From Litoribacillus peritrichatus (GTDB lineage Bacteria > Pseudomonadota > Gammaproteobacteria > Pseudomonadales > Litoribrevibacteraceae): DNA of 64,000 bases. Where the stretch lies: the NCBI RefSeq assembly GCF_039537985.1, contig NZ_BAABBN010000004.1, positions 1,054,001-1,118,000 on the forward strand, written 5' to 3'. Of the stretch, positions 1 to 8,227 are shown piece after piece (the stretch's first letter is position 1; every line of letters starts with the position of its first letter). The translations under genes and the position numbers were made by a program. Under the pieces are notes generated by a model. That model was not told the origin of the DNA and searched no databases. It worked only from the letters and a program-made list of their open reading frames with translations.

Positions 1-1
1 G

Positions 2-196
2 GTCGTGGGAATGTCCGTGGGCGTTATCATGGGCCGAGAACCCCTCAAAGGCTCATGTGGCGGTATGGCGGCTTTGGGAATGGATACCGCGTGTGACATA
101 TGTGGTGGTAATCCGGTGAAATGCGAAGAAGAAAACCAAAGACAGCAAAACGAAGCGAAAGGAAAAGATCATCAGTTTTATGATGCGGCAAAATAA
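2..196 (+). CDS. nqrM: NqrM C-terminal part (Na+-NQR maturation protein), cut by window edge
   Basis: The 5' end lies outside the window; the frame is open from base 2. The remaining ~64 residues carry the family signature: GVIMGR, then KGSCGG and the cysteine cluster CDICGGNPVKCEE. NqrM is a small membrane-anchored protein that helps insert iron or assemble the metal centre of the Na+-translocating NADH:quinone oxidoreductase and is usually encoded just after nqrF. The end of the N-terminal membrane helix is what is missing. The position implies that the nqr operon lies upstream of the window. Confidence 0.88.
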   Translation, partial: VVGMSVGVIMGREPLKGSCGGMAALGMDTACDICGGNPVKCEEENQRQQNEAKGKDHQFYDAAK

Positions 197-287
197 TTTC
201 CGAAATCATACTAAACTGAAACAAAAATAATTAATTGATAGGGTGATGGATGAATAATCAACGCCTTATGGAGACAGGGAATAATTG

Positions 288-1682
288 ATGGCGGATTTAT
301 ATTACGATGTTGTAGTGATTGGTTCTGGTCCTGCAGGAGAAGGTGCAGCGATTAATGCGGCAAAAGCAGGTAAGCGTGTTGCTGTGATTGAAGTGCAGCC
401 GCAAGTTGGTGGTAACTGTACGCATAAGGGAACAATCCCGTCCAAAGCGTTACGTCATGCGGTAAAACAAATCATCACATTTAACACTAACCCAATGTTT
501 CGTGATATTGGCGAGCCTCGCTGGTTCTCTTTTCCAAAGGTATTGAAGGGGGCTGGCCGTGTGATGCAGAAGCAGGTTAAGCTTCGCACAGAGCATTACG
601 CAAGAAATCGAATTGACATTCATTTTGGCCATGCAAGGTTCGTAGATCAAAATACCATTACTGTCACGGGTGGCTCGAATACGGCGGATCGTCTTCATGC
701 AAAAAACTTTGTTATTGCGACAGGCTCCCGCCCTTGGCACCCACCGGGAGTCAACTTTAATCATCCTCGCGTTTATGACAGTGATTCCGTACTTGAGCTG
801 CAACATACGCCGCGTACGTTAATTATTTACGGCGCAGGTGTGATTGGCTCTGAATACGCGTCAATCTTCGTTGGCTTGGGTGTTAAGGTTGATCTGATCA
901 ATCCGGCCGATACCTTACTCTCATTTCTTGATAGTGAAATATCCGATGCGCTTGGCTACCACCTCCGAAATAATGGGGTCATGGTACGTCATAATGAACA
1001 GTTCGATTCACTGGAAGCGACAGACAACGGCGTTGTGTTGAATCTTCAGTCCGGTAAGCGTTTAAAGGCAGACGCCTTCCTTTGGTGTAATGGTCGCTCC
1101 GGTAATACGGATAATATGGATCTTGAAAATATAGGTCTTGAAGCCAACTCTCGTGGCCAGTTAGAAGTGGATGAACACTACCGCACAGCCGTAGAACACG
1201 TATACGCAGCAGGTGATGTGATCGGTTGGCCTAGTTTGGCCAGTGCTTCTTACGATCAGGGGCGAGCAGCGTCCAAAGATATGGCGCAGGACCCTGAATT
1301 TCACATGGTATCTGACGTACCTACGGGTATTTATACCATTCCGGAAATCAGCTCTGTTGGTTTAACAGAACAGCAGTTGACGGCTAAAAAAGTGCCATAC
1401 GAAGTGGGTCAGGCACAGTTTCAACATACTGCTCGAGCGCAAATTACCGGTGAGCCGATCGGTATGTTAAAGATCCTGTTCCACAGAGAAACGCTGGAAA
1501 TCCTTGGGGTTCATTGCTTTGGAGATCAGGCATCTGAGATTGTGCATATTGGTCAAGCCATTATGAATCAACCTGGCGAACTGAATACGATTAAATACTT
1601 TGTAAATACCACGTTCAATTACCCAACCATGGCGGAAGCCTATCGTGTTGCGGCTTTGAACGGCTTGAACCGAGTCTTTTAA
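288..1682 (+). CDS. sthA: Soluble pyridine nucleotide transhydrogenase
   Basis: A 464-residue flavoprotein of the disulfide-reductase family that moves hydride between NADPH and NAD+ in the cytoplasm. Visible motifs are the N-terminal FAD dinucleotide fold (GSGPAGEG), the family form of the redox-loop region (GGNCTHKGTIPSKALRH, where the second redox cysteine is replaced by Thr, as in SthA and unlike lipoamide dehydrogenase), the NAD(P) fold (GAGVIGSEYAS) and the second FAD motif (VYAAGDVIGWPSLAS). Length matches the family (about 465). An in-frame TTG lies three bases upstream; the ATG at 288 is preferred because it gives the usual MADLYYDVVVIG start. It is probably monocistronic, with a terminator following. 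Confidence 0.95.
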   Translation: MADLYYDVVVIGSGPAGEGAAINAAKAGKRVAVIEVQPQVGGNCTHKGTIPSKALRHAVKQIITFNTNPMFRDIGEPRWFSFPKVLKGAGRVMQKQVKLRTEHYARNRIDIHFGHARFVDQNTITVTGGSNTADRLHAKNFVIATGSRPWHPPGVNFNHPRVYDSDSVLELQHTPRTLIIYGAGVIGSEYASIFVGLGVKVDLINPADTLLSFLDSEISDALGYHLRNNGVMVRHNEQFDSLEATDNGVVLNLQSGKRLKADAFLWCNGRSGNTDNMDLENIGLEANSRGQLEVDEHYRTAVEHVYAAGDVIGWPSLASASYDQGRAASKDMAQDPEFHMVSDVPTGIYTIPEISSVGLTEQQLTAKKVPYEVGQAQFQHTARAQITGEPIGMLKILFHRETLEILGVHCFGDQASEIVHIGQAIMNQPGELNTIKYFVNTTFNYPTMAEAYRVAALNGLNRVF

Positions 1683-1691
1683 TTTCGTTTG

Positions 1692-1736
1692 GCCTCTTGA
1701 TTTATTTCAAGGGGCTTTCCTTTCAAGGGGCTTTCT
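1692..1736 (+). terminator. Probable terminator of sthA, with a duplicated 3' arm
   Basis: A stem of GCCTCTTGA (1692-1700) with TCAAGGGGC (1707-1715), including one G-T wobble, is followed by a T-rich run. The block TTTCAAGGGGCTTTC occurs twice in tandem, so the 3' arm is present in two copies (1707-1715 and 1723-1731) and either could pair. The last T-run is CTTTCTTTT. Confidence 0.55.
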
Positions 1737-1924
1737 TTTAACGAGTTTTATCTGAAGGAACCCGATTCCTTATCAATTCTGCTTCTTTCTTTATCTGTTT
1801 TTCCTGTTAATTGTCTTCTTCTTATATGTTTTGTTTATGATATGATTCGCGTCATCAAAAACGTATATAAATACTTTGCTGTTTTGAGTAAGCGGCAGAG
1901 TGCAGGTGTTGAGGTTAGCTGGTT

Positions 1925-2209
1925 ATGCTTAAAAAAGATAAACAAAAAGTTTTCAAAGATGAGTGGAGCGATGAGCACGTTAAGGCGTACTTGGAGCGCA
2001 CACCATACGGCGACGAAAACGCAGACTTCTATGTTTTAAACATCGCTTACCGCTATATGGTTGCTGATGACTTCGCTCGTTTTGTGACGTTTTTTAAAGA
2101 AGCGGGTCGTGATCTAAATGCTGTGGGTCCAGAGAATAAAACAATGGCGCAGTTGTTGGCCGAGCATGCGCAAGGCGAAGATTATTTGAAGGTGATTCAG
2201 GCTGCATAA
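1925..2209 (+). CDS. PA4642-family small protein
   Basis: A 94-residue soluble, acidic protein resembling the PA4642 family of Pseudomonas and relatives. Recognisable features are the N-terminal MLKKDKQKVF, then EWSDEHVKAYLE, a DADFY-like segment (ENADFYVL), VADDFARFVTFF and the EAGRDLNA motif. Its function is unknown. There is no signal peptide or membrane segment. GAGGT at 1911-1915 serves as a ribosome-binding site for the ATG. It stands alone between sthA and mscS and has its own terminator. Confidence 0.8.
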   Translation: MLKKDKQKVFKDEWSDEHVKAYLERTPYGDENADFYVLNIAYRYMVADDFARFVTFFKEAGRDLNAVGPENKTMAQLLAEHAQGEDYLKVIQAA

Positions 2210-2230
2210 GCAGAATGCCTTGATATTATC

Positions 2231-2255
2231 AAAGGAGCTATTAAGCTCCTTTTTT
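2231..2255 (+). terminator. Rho-independent terminator after the PA4642-like gene
   Basis: A 9-bp stem AAAGGAGCT/AGCTCCTTT with an ATTA loop runs directly into T residues, 22 bp after the stop codon. Confidence 0.85.
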
Positions 2256-2287
2256 AATGCCTGTAAAAATATAAAAAAGGAATAATT

Positions 2288-3106
2288 ATGATGGATCAGG
2301 AGTTGGAGCAATTAGAGAAGGCTTATGATGTAGTCACTCAATTTTTAGTTACCTATTCTTTTCAGGTGCTTGGGGCCATTCTTGTCATTATTATTGGCTT
2401 TCTGGTGGCAAATGCTGCTTCTAAAGCGGTGGCCAAGCTTGGGGTTGCTAAAAATCTCGATGTAACCTTAACAAAGTTCTTAGCGAATGCGGTAAGGCTG
2501 CTGGTCTTAGGTTGTTTCTTAATTATCAGTTTGGGTAAGTTTGGGATCAGTATTGCTCCGTTTGTTGCGGCGCTGGGTGCTTTAACGTTTGGCTTGGGTT
2601 TGGCGTTGCAAGGGCCTGTTTCAAACTATGGCGCTGGCCTTGCGATCATCTTGTCCAGGCCGTTTAAAGTCGGTGATACCGTTACTATCAATGAGTATTC
2701 AGGCATCGTCAGAGAAATCAAATTAGCGAATACTGTGCTTGCCACGGAAGATGGCGAAATGATTACCATACCTAATAAGAAGATCATTGGTGAGGTCATA
2801 CATAACTCGTTCAGTTATAAACTGTCTGAAATTGTGGTGGGTATCGATTACAGCGATGACCCGGAAATTGCCATTGAGGCCATCACTCAGGCATTGCTCG
2901 AAGGCGATAACGTGGCCAAAGACCCTAAACCGCAAGTCGGGATTGAAAGCCTTGGTGACTTTTCAGTCAATATTTCTGTTCGTTTTTGGGTGCCGATGGA
3001 CAGCTATTTTGAAACCCGTTTTCAGATGAATATGGCCATCTACAATGCAGTGAAAGCCAAGAATATCAATATCCCGTTTCCTCGAAGAGAAATCAAAATG
3101 CTATAA
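2288..3106 (+). CDS. mscS: Small-conductance mechanosensitive channel, MscS type
   Basis: A 272-residue inner-membrane channel that opens under membrane tension and releases solutes on hypo-osmotic shock. Three N-terminal membrane segments are visible (about residues 20-45, 60-85 and 88-112). The pore helix is Gly/Ala-rich (GALTFGLGLALQGPVSN). It is followed by the beta-domain signature RPFKVGDTV and the conserved PNKKI element, and ends with an alpha-beta C-terminal domain. Length is close to E. coli MscS (286). AAGGAA just upstream of the ATG at 2288 is the ribosome-binding site. The gene is convergent with tal and shares its terminator. Confidence 0.93.
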   Translation: MMDQELEQLEKAYDVVTQFLVTYSFQVLGAILVIIIGFLVANAASKAVAKLGVAKNLDVTLTKFLANAVRLLVLGCFLIISLGKFGISIAPFVAALGALTFGLGLALQGPVSNYGAGLAIILSRPFKVGDTVTINEYSGIVREIKLANTVLATEDGEMITIPNKKIIGEVIHNSFSYKLSEIVVGIDYSDDPEIAIEAITQALLEGDNVAKDPKPQVGIESLGDFSVNISVRFWVPMDSYFETRFQMNMAIYNAVKAKNINIPFPRREIKML

Positions 3107-3118
3107 ATGGGTATTTTT

Positions 3119-3163
3119 CAGGCAACAAAAAAGCAGCGGTGAAAGCTGCTTTTTTGTTGCCTG
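3119..3163. terminator. Bidirectional terminator between mscS and tal
   Basis: A perfect 19-bp inverted repeat: the left arm at 3119-3137 contains CAACAAAAAAGCAGC, a 7-base loop follows, and the right arm is 3145-3163. Each arm has an A/T run, so U-tracts form on both strands. It sits between two convergent genes. Confidence 0.92.
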
Positions 3164-3188
3164 AGTATGACTTTGCCCGGAGGGCCTT

Positions 3189-4139
3189 TTAAGCCAGTGA
3201 CGCAAACTTTTCTTCCAGTTTGATCTGGTCTTTAGTGAAGTTACGAATACCTTCAGCTAACTTTTCAGTTGCCATGGCGTTTTCATTCATGGACCAACGG
3301 AATGATTGTTCGTCAAAACTGACTTTATCCTGAGAGTCATACTTATTCGCGAAAAGTCGCTGTTCAAGTACTTCTGTATCAGACTCAAGCTCTGCAAGTA
3401 GTGCAGGACTGATCGTTAAACGGTCGCAGCCAGCAAGCTGTTCGATTTCGCCTGTGTTTCTGAAGCTTGCACCCATGACCACGGTTTTGTGACCGTGTTG
3501 CTTAAAGTAATTATAAATTTGGGTAACGGAAACAACACCTGGGTCGGTTTCAGAGGTGTAGCTTTCACCGGTAGATGCTTTGTACCAATCAAGAATTCGG
3601 CCAACGAAAGGTGAAATTAAAAATGCACCCGCTTCTGCAGCAGCGACTGCCTGGGCAAAAGCAAAGATCAACGTCAGGTTGCAATTGATGCCTTCTTTTT
3701 GAAGTTCTTCAGCGGCTTTGATGCCTTCCCAGGTAGAGGCGATTTTAATTAAAACACGGTCTTTGGAAACGCCGTTTTGTTCGTAAAGCTGAATGATCTG
3801 GCGGGCTTTATTCAGTGTTGCTTGAGTGTCGAAGGATAAACGAGCATCCACTTCGGTGGAAATGTACCCTGGAACGATTTGGGTGATTTCAGTACCTAAG
3901 TCGACACCAAATTTGTCACACGCCAGTGACACTTGTTCGGATGCATCATCGGTTTGTGATTTTGCCCAAAGAATCGACGCTTTTAGTAAATCCTGGTAAT
4001 GAGGTAATTCAGAGGCTTTAAGTAGCAACGAAGGGTTCGTGGTTGCATCAACAGGTTTGTATTGTTTGATTGCCTCAATATCGCCTGTGTCAGCTACGAC
4101 TTGAGTCATTGATTTTAATTGGTCTAACTTGTTATCCAT
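3189..4139 (-). CDS. tal: Transaldolase, TalB type
   Basis: A 316-residue enzyme of the non-oxidative pentose phosphate pathway. It moves a dihydroxyacetone unit from sedoheptulose-7-phosphate to glyceraldehyde-3-phosphate. The family motifs are DATTNPSLLLKA near the N terminus, the Schiff-base lysine in RVLIKIASTWEGI (about residue 132) and NLTLIFAFAQA. Length matches E. coli TalB (317). The upstream region contains several dyads. It lies 3' of dusA on the same strand with a 120-bp gap, so it probably has its own promoter. Confidence 0.96.
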   Translation of the reverse strand: MDNKLDQLKSMTQVVADTGDIEAIKQYKPVDATTNPSLLLKASELPHYQDLLKASILWAKSQTDDASEQVSLACDKFGVDLGTEITQIVPGYISTEVDARLSFDTQATLNKARQIIQLYEQNGVSKDRVLIKIASTWEGIKAAEELQKEGINCNLTLIFAFAQAVAAAEAGAFLISPFVGRILDWYKASTGESYTSETDPGVVSVTQIYNYFKQHGHKTVVMGASFRNTGEIEQLAGCDRLTISPALLAELESDTEVLEQRLFANKYDSQDKVSFDEQSFRWSMNENAMATEKLAEGIRNFTKDQIKLEEKFASLA

Positions 4140-4259
4140 AACACAACTTCTTTAAATGATTTGGTGTAATTCTTACCAATACAATATTACAAATGCTTTA
4201 CAAAGGTAAAGTAGAAGCGAATTATCTTTCAATCAAGAAGTTGTGTCAGGTCAACGAAA
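4140..4259 (-). promoter_or_regulatory. tal upstream region with nested dyads
   Basis: The 12-mer ACACAACTTCTT at 4141-4152 recurs as a perfect inverted copy at 4235-4246. Inside this pair lies a second dyad CTTTAC-AAAG-GTAAAG at 4196-4211. On the minus strand a weak promoter-like pair, TTTACC with TAATAT 15 bp away, overlaps the inner dyad. The arrangement is compatible with an operator or a structured leader; no specific regulator can be named. Confidence 0.35.
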
Positions 4260-5279
4260 TCAAGCGACTGGTTGTTCCGTAACCATTTCCAGAGCGTCAA
4301 TCAGGACTTCCAGGCCTGCACCGGGTTTTGTTGCATTTTCAGAAATATGACGACGGAACTTTCGTGCTCCCGGAACGGCCTGGAACATACCTAACATATG
4401 GCGAGCGATGTGATTAAGATACGTTCCACGTTCAAGCTCAGCTTCCACATAAGGGTATAACGAACGAATGGCTTCGTGACGGGTTGCCTGGGTCGCCGCG
4501 TTATCACCAAAAATTCGCTGATCTGCCGCCGCAAACAGGTAGGGGTTGTTGTATGCCTCACGGCCAATCATAACGCCATCCACTTTGGTCAGATGCGCTT
4601 CGGCTTCTTCTAAGGTTTTTACACCGCCATTGAGGGAGATATGAAAATCAGGAAACTGCTCTTTAATGCGATAAACATAGTCGTATTTTAGCGGTGGGAT
4701 TTCCCGGTTTTCTTTCGGACTTAACCCTTTCAGGATCGCCTTTCTAGCATGAACAATGAAGGTTTTGCACTGAGAAATATGATTCACGGTGCCAATGAAA
4801 TCCTGAAACTCTTCGTAACTGTCCTGGTTGTCGATACCTATGCGAGATTTCACCGTGACCGGAATATCAACCACATCTTGCATGGCTTTGATGCAATCGC
4901 CTACCAGCTTAGGCTCGGCCATTAAACAAGCGCCAAAACTGCCGTTTTGAACCCGGTCACTTGGGCAACCAACGTTTAAGTTGATCTCGTTATAACCTCT
5001 GTCTTCACAGATTTTAGCGCATTTAGCTAATGCTTCCGGATCTGAACCGCCCAGCTGCATGGCCACGTTTTGCTCAATTTCATTGAATCTCAAGTGGCGC
5101 TCCTGATCTCCGAACAGAATCGCTCCGGTTGTCACCATTTCTGTGTACAGAAGCGTATGTTGTGTAAGCCCGCGCATGAAGGTTCTGTAATGGGAAGTGG
5201 TCCAGTCGAGCATAGGCGCGATGGAGAGCCTTCTTGAATCTTCAATGGAATTGATCGGAGAGGATACTTTGTTTTCCAA
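4260..5279 (-). CDS. dusA: tRNA-dihydrouridine(20/20a) synthase
   Basis: A 339-residue FMN enzyme that reduces uridine 20/20a in the tRNA D-loop with NADPH. DusA subtype motifs are visible: SIAPMLDWTTSHYR at the N terminus, LYTEMVTTGA, the NVGCPSDRVQNG loop followed by FGACLM with the catalytic cysteine, and KSRIGID. The start is probably TTG at 5279: AAGGT lies about 6 bases upstream, and the protein then has the short leader typical of the family. No ATG lies between it and the conserved core. It is upstream of tal on the same strand. Confidence 0.94.
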   Translation of the reverse strand: MENKVSSPINSIEDSRRLSIAPMLDWTTSHYRTFMRGLTQHTLLYTEMVTTGAILFGDQERHLRFNEIEQNVAMQLGGSDPEALAKCAKICEDRGYNEINLNVGCPSDRVQNGSFGACLMAEPKLVGDCIKAMQDVVDIPVTVKSRIGIDNQDSYEEFQDFIGTVNHISQCKTFIVHARKAILKGLSPKENREIPPLKYDYVYRIKEQFPDFHISLNGGVKTLEEAEAHLTKVDGVMIGREAYNNPYLFAAADQRIFGDNAATQATRHEAIRSLYPYVEAELERGTYLNHIARHMLGMFQAVPGARKFRRHISENATKPGAGLEVLIDALEMVTEQPVA

Positions 5280-5522
5280 GAGCTTACCTTTTCAACGTCG
5301 TAAGGCGTAAAACAGCCTTTGATAAAAATAATTCTGTGCGAAATATAAACAAATTTGCTTCATGTTTGAAGGCGCGAGATTGTAGCACAGAGAAGAGGTA
5401 TGTTGGTTTGAATTGTTAAAGAAAACCGACAAGGTAGTTTATTTTTTAGTGTTTTTTTGAAGAAAGAACTGCGTAAGTATTGGCATGATATTTATGCTCT
5501 CACTTCATGGTCCTTTCGTTGA

Positions 5523-6122
5523 TCAGTGTTTTTTATTACCTGATGGGAAGAACAGATGGTGGCCTTGGTCGATTCGTTTAATCAAGCTATTCAATAACGA
5601 TCTCGTGTCTTTAAAATTGTCGCTGTCATCAAATAAGAAATGAGCAAAGCTGGTTAAGTAGGCAGAAGTCGTTGCTACTTCATCGGCCACTCGTTTTAAC
5701 CCAGAATAATTGCGATTAGATACTTCTAAAAACCATTGGACGGTTCGACTTACGCGAGTAATCCCATGGGCTTGTAAATGGAAATGACCAGGCTCCAGTT
5801 TATAAGCCATCATCTCCTTTATGATAGGGCGGTAGGGGGCTAAATATTCAAACCATGTCATGATGCAGGTGATTAAGCGATCATCACTTGATAAGGCCTG
5901 ATACTTTGAGTCCGAGGACAGGGAAAGCATGGCATTGTCGGCCCGATTGAAAAATGCTTCTACCATATCATCCTTCGAACGATAAATGCTTTTAATATCA
6001 GCGAGTGAACAATTCGCTTCAATGGCCAGTTCGCTCAAGCTAAAGGACTCCCACGAGCTTTTTTGGGCCAATAATATGGCCTGATCGATAATTCTCTCTG
6101 GCGTAGCTTCATTCGTAGTCAT
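5523..6122 (-). CDS. TetR-family transcriptional regulator
   Basis: A 199-residue protein with an N-terminal TetR helix-turn-helix (about residues 8-55). Its recognition part is SLSELAIEANCSLADIKSIY, followed by the typical KDDMVEAFF. The C-terminal ligand domain is unassigned, and its ligand and targets are unknown. An AAAGGT ribosome-binding site lies 8 bases before the ATG. The gene is divergent from a 62-codon frame starting at 6193, separated by 70 bp, where an operator could lie, but no clear dyad is visible. Confidence 0.82.
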   Translation of the reverse strand: MTTNEATPERIIDQAILLAQKSSWESFSLSELAIEANCSLADIKSIYRSKDDMVEAFFNRADNAMLSLSSDSKYQALSSDDRLITCIMTWFEYLAPYRPIIKEMMAYKLEPGHFHLQAHGITRVSRTVQWFLEVSNRNYSGLKRVADEVATTSAYLTSFAHFLFDDSDNFKDTRSLLNSLIKRIDQGHHLFFPSGNKKH

Positions 6123-6192
6123 GACCCAAACCTTTAGGGTGGCTGGCTAATTATTATAGTTGATGGAGATGTGTGTTATTTAAAAATACAAA

Positions 6193-6381
6193 ATGTGCGA
6201 AGCCAAAGAGGGCGGTCGCCTTTACACACTGAAACACGTATTCACTCAGGCTGGTATTGATCCAAGCAATGCAAATAAACAAGGCTGGGTGCTCACCTGG
6301 GATCGTTTGTTGATGCTGGTTCAGAAGGGAGGCGTTAAGGCCAGTTACTTTGTTGATAAATCAAAAGCGCAAGGTGATTGA
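6193..6381 (+). CDS. Short hypothetical protein
   Basis: A 62-codon frame whose base composition looks like native coding sequence, unlike the AT-rich block that follows. It is preceded by an in-frame stop and lacks a convincing ribosome-binding site. The product is soluble with mixed helix and strand (LYTLKHVFTQAGIDP, then WVLTWDRLLMLVQ). I do not recognise the family. It may be an intact small protein divergent from the TetR gene or the remains of a longer gene cut when the neighbouring defence genes arrived. Confidence 0.4.
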   Translation: MCEAKEGGRLYTLKHVFTQAGIDPSNANKQGWVLTWDRLLMLVQKGGVKASYFVDKSKAQGD

Positions 6382-6622
6382 GTTAGACTAGGTGGGAGAG
6401 GTAGTATCATTAGATCATAGTTTCAAGAGACTCTTGAAGCACAGGAAAGGATAATTAAAGCGATAATTATATAAAAAACTTGTAATATAGGTGTATGAAG
6501 GTTGCAAAGGTTTTCATTTACTCAAGATAAGGCCAGTGCTGTGAATTATGGATCAGTAGTTTAATAATATATCTTAATATTGAAGATATTTGTTTTAGTT
6601 GAACATAGAATGGAATCTTATA
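6382..6622. other. Gap before the Septu-like pair, with one palindrome
   Basis: Composition turns AT-rich here. The only clear structure is the palindrome TTCAAGAG-A-CTCTTGAA at 6422-6438, about 185 bp before the probable ptuA start. It could be an operator or the terminator of the small upstream frame, but no T-run follows. TTGTAATATAGG near 6480 has a promoter-like look only. No reverse transcriptase frame or obvious msr-msd-like structure is visible. Confidence 0.3.
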
Positions 6623-8227
6623 ATGGTCATTAATGAAGTAAGGTATGGTAATCGAATAGTTGAATTATGTTTAGATAATGTTGGTCTAGATTGTAACGTT
6701 TTTACTGTAGTAGTTGGTCGTAATGGTTGTGGTAAAAGTACTTTGTTACAAAAGATCTGCAGTATTTTCATTTCTTCATTTCTAAAAAATAGCTATAGAA
6801 TTAAAGACTTAATAAACTATGAGCAAGGTAAAGAAGAAACTTCATTTGATGAAACCGGATGCTTGTTTTATAAATTAGAAAATGAAATTCATGAATTATT
6901 GATTAAATACCGAACTTTTATTCAAAACGGTTTTAATCTAGATCAGCTACCTAAAAAATTTCGTGAGACAATTATGAATGATCTTCATCTTAGTAATCGG
7001 AATACGGATCTACATGTAAGTCACTTAATAAACGGTAAGATCAAGGAATCTCAGGAGCAATTACCTAAGATTATTGCTGTATCATCTAGTCCCTTTGATA
7101 AGTTTCTATTGATAGATGAAAGCCGATGGCATAGATCTATCAATCTTTTAGAGGAGGTTTATGTTTATCGTGGAGCAAGAACCAACGTTAACTCTAGAAA
7201 AAGTTATACGAGATCCAAGTTTGACCAGTTAGGTGCGTCTTTCATTAACTTTTTTTTAAAGCCTGAGAAAAGAACGAATGAGTTAGTTCCTTTGTTTTCA
7301 TATTTAGGAATTAGAGAAAAGTTCACTGTTAAATTAAATTTTCCTTTTCATTTTTCATTTGATCAAATCCTCAGTGAGCAGGGTGACGGATCTCGTAGGG
7401 CAGTTGAAAGTGCAAGATTTTTTAAAGGGATGAAAGACAATACATCCTTAACCGATGAAGATATAGATAGAATTAAAGAGAGCGTAAAAGAACTTAATGA
7501 AGGTCTTTTTTTTAATTCTTCATCTGACTTCTTTCGTTTTCGTAATGAGCCGATTTCTATAGAACTGGATATTTATAATCCAAATAATTTTGAAACAAAC
7601 TTCCTGAAAGACTTTTCGGTTCTTGCAAGTTATGACTTAATAGATTTAGTGAATATTGAATTTACTAAAGAAGATAATAGTAAGTTTTTTCTAACAGATG
7701 CCAGTTCTGGAGAGTTGTGTATATTGTTTAATATATTAGCTATAGCAGGGGCTATATCAGATAATTCAGTTATTTTGTTAGACGAACCAGAGTTAAGTTT
7801 GCATCCGGAATGGCAGCGAGAATTTATACCTTTAGTAAAAGAGGTATTTTCTCAATATAAAAAATGCCATTTTATTCTCGCGACTCACTCTCCTCATATT
7901 GTTTCCTCTTTACCTTCAAATAACTCTTTTGTTGTTAACTTAGAGACGAACCCAGCAAAGGCGATTTCAGGGGGAAGCTTTTCTTTAAGATCGTCTGATT
8001 ATCAACTGGCTGAAACATTTAATTCTCCGGGTCATAAAAATGAATACCTCATTAGTCAGCTAGTTGAAGTTCTATCTCAACTTAGTGATGGTAAAGAAAT
8101 TGATGAAAATTTCTTAGAAAAAATAAAAAATCTTATAAAGTTTGATTCTTTAGTTAATGATACTGATCCTGTAAAAAAATTACTTGCTACTTTAAAGAAA
8201 GCTTTGGAGGTTCTCCAGGGTGAATGA
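6623..8227 (+). CDS. ptuA: AAA/ABC-type ATPase of a Septu-like defence system (PtuA)
   Basis: An SMC/ABC-type ATPase. Walker A is GRNGCGKST (about residues 32-40), the signature is SSGE (about 361-364), Walker B is VILLDEPELSLHPEW (aspartate-glutamate near 387-388), and the H-loop is ATHSPH (about 420). A helical insert occupies the middle, as in PtuA of Septu and in related OLD/RecF-type defence ATPases; there is no C-terminal Toprim domain, which argues against Gabija GajA. In Septu, PtuA assembles with the PtuB nuclease and restricts phage. The ATG at 6623 gives 534 residues; an in-frame TTG at 6599 would add eight. Codon use is markedly AT-rich, consistent with transfer. Confidence 0.8.
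   Translation: MVINEVRYGNRIVELCLDNVGLDCNVFTVVVGRNGCGKSTLLQKICSIFISSFLKNSYRIKDLINYEQGKEETSFDETGCLFYKLENEIHELLIKYRTFIQNGFNLDQLPKKFRETIMNDLHLSNRNTDLHVSHLINGKIKESQEQLPKIIAVSSSPFDKFLLIDESRWHRSINLLEEVYVYRGARTNVNSRKSYTRSKFDQLGASFINFFLKPEKRTNELVPLFSYLGIREKFTVKLNFPFHFSFDQILSEQGDGSRRAVESARFFKGMKDNTSLTDEDIDRIKESVKELNEGLFFNSSSDFFRFRNEPISIELDIYNPNNFETNFLKDFSVLASYDLIDLVNIEFTKEDNSKFFLTDASSGELCILFNILAIAGAISDNSVILLDEPELSLHPEWQREFIPLVKEVFSQYKKCHFILATHSPHIVSSLPSNNSFVVNLETNPAKAISGGSFSLRSSDYQLAETFNSPGHKNEYLISQLVEVLSQLSDGKEIDENFLEKIKNLIKFDSLVNDTDPVKKLLATLKKALEVLQGE

Noticed and set aside
1842..2039. 65-codon frame overlapping the PA4642-like gene
   Set aside because: Different frame, no family match, and the overlapping gene is convincing.
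5280..5522. Integration site at the dusA 5' end (dusA-integrated elements)
   Set aside because: No integrase, no duplicated dusA start and a normal TetR gene upstream; dusA is a known target, but nothing shows use here.
6623..8227. Gabija GajA or OLD nuclease
   Set aside because: The C-terminal Toprim domain expected in GajA/OLD is absent, and the partner is an HNH nuclease rather than a UvrD-like helicase.
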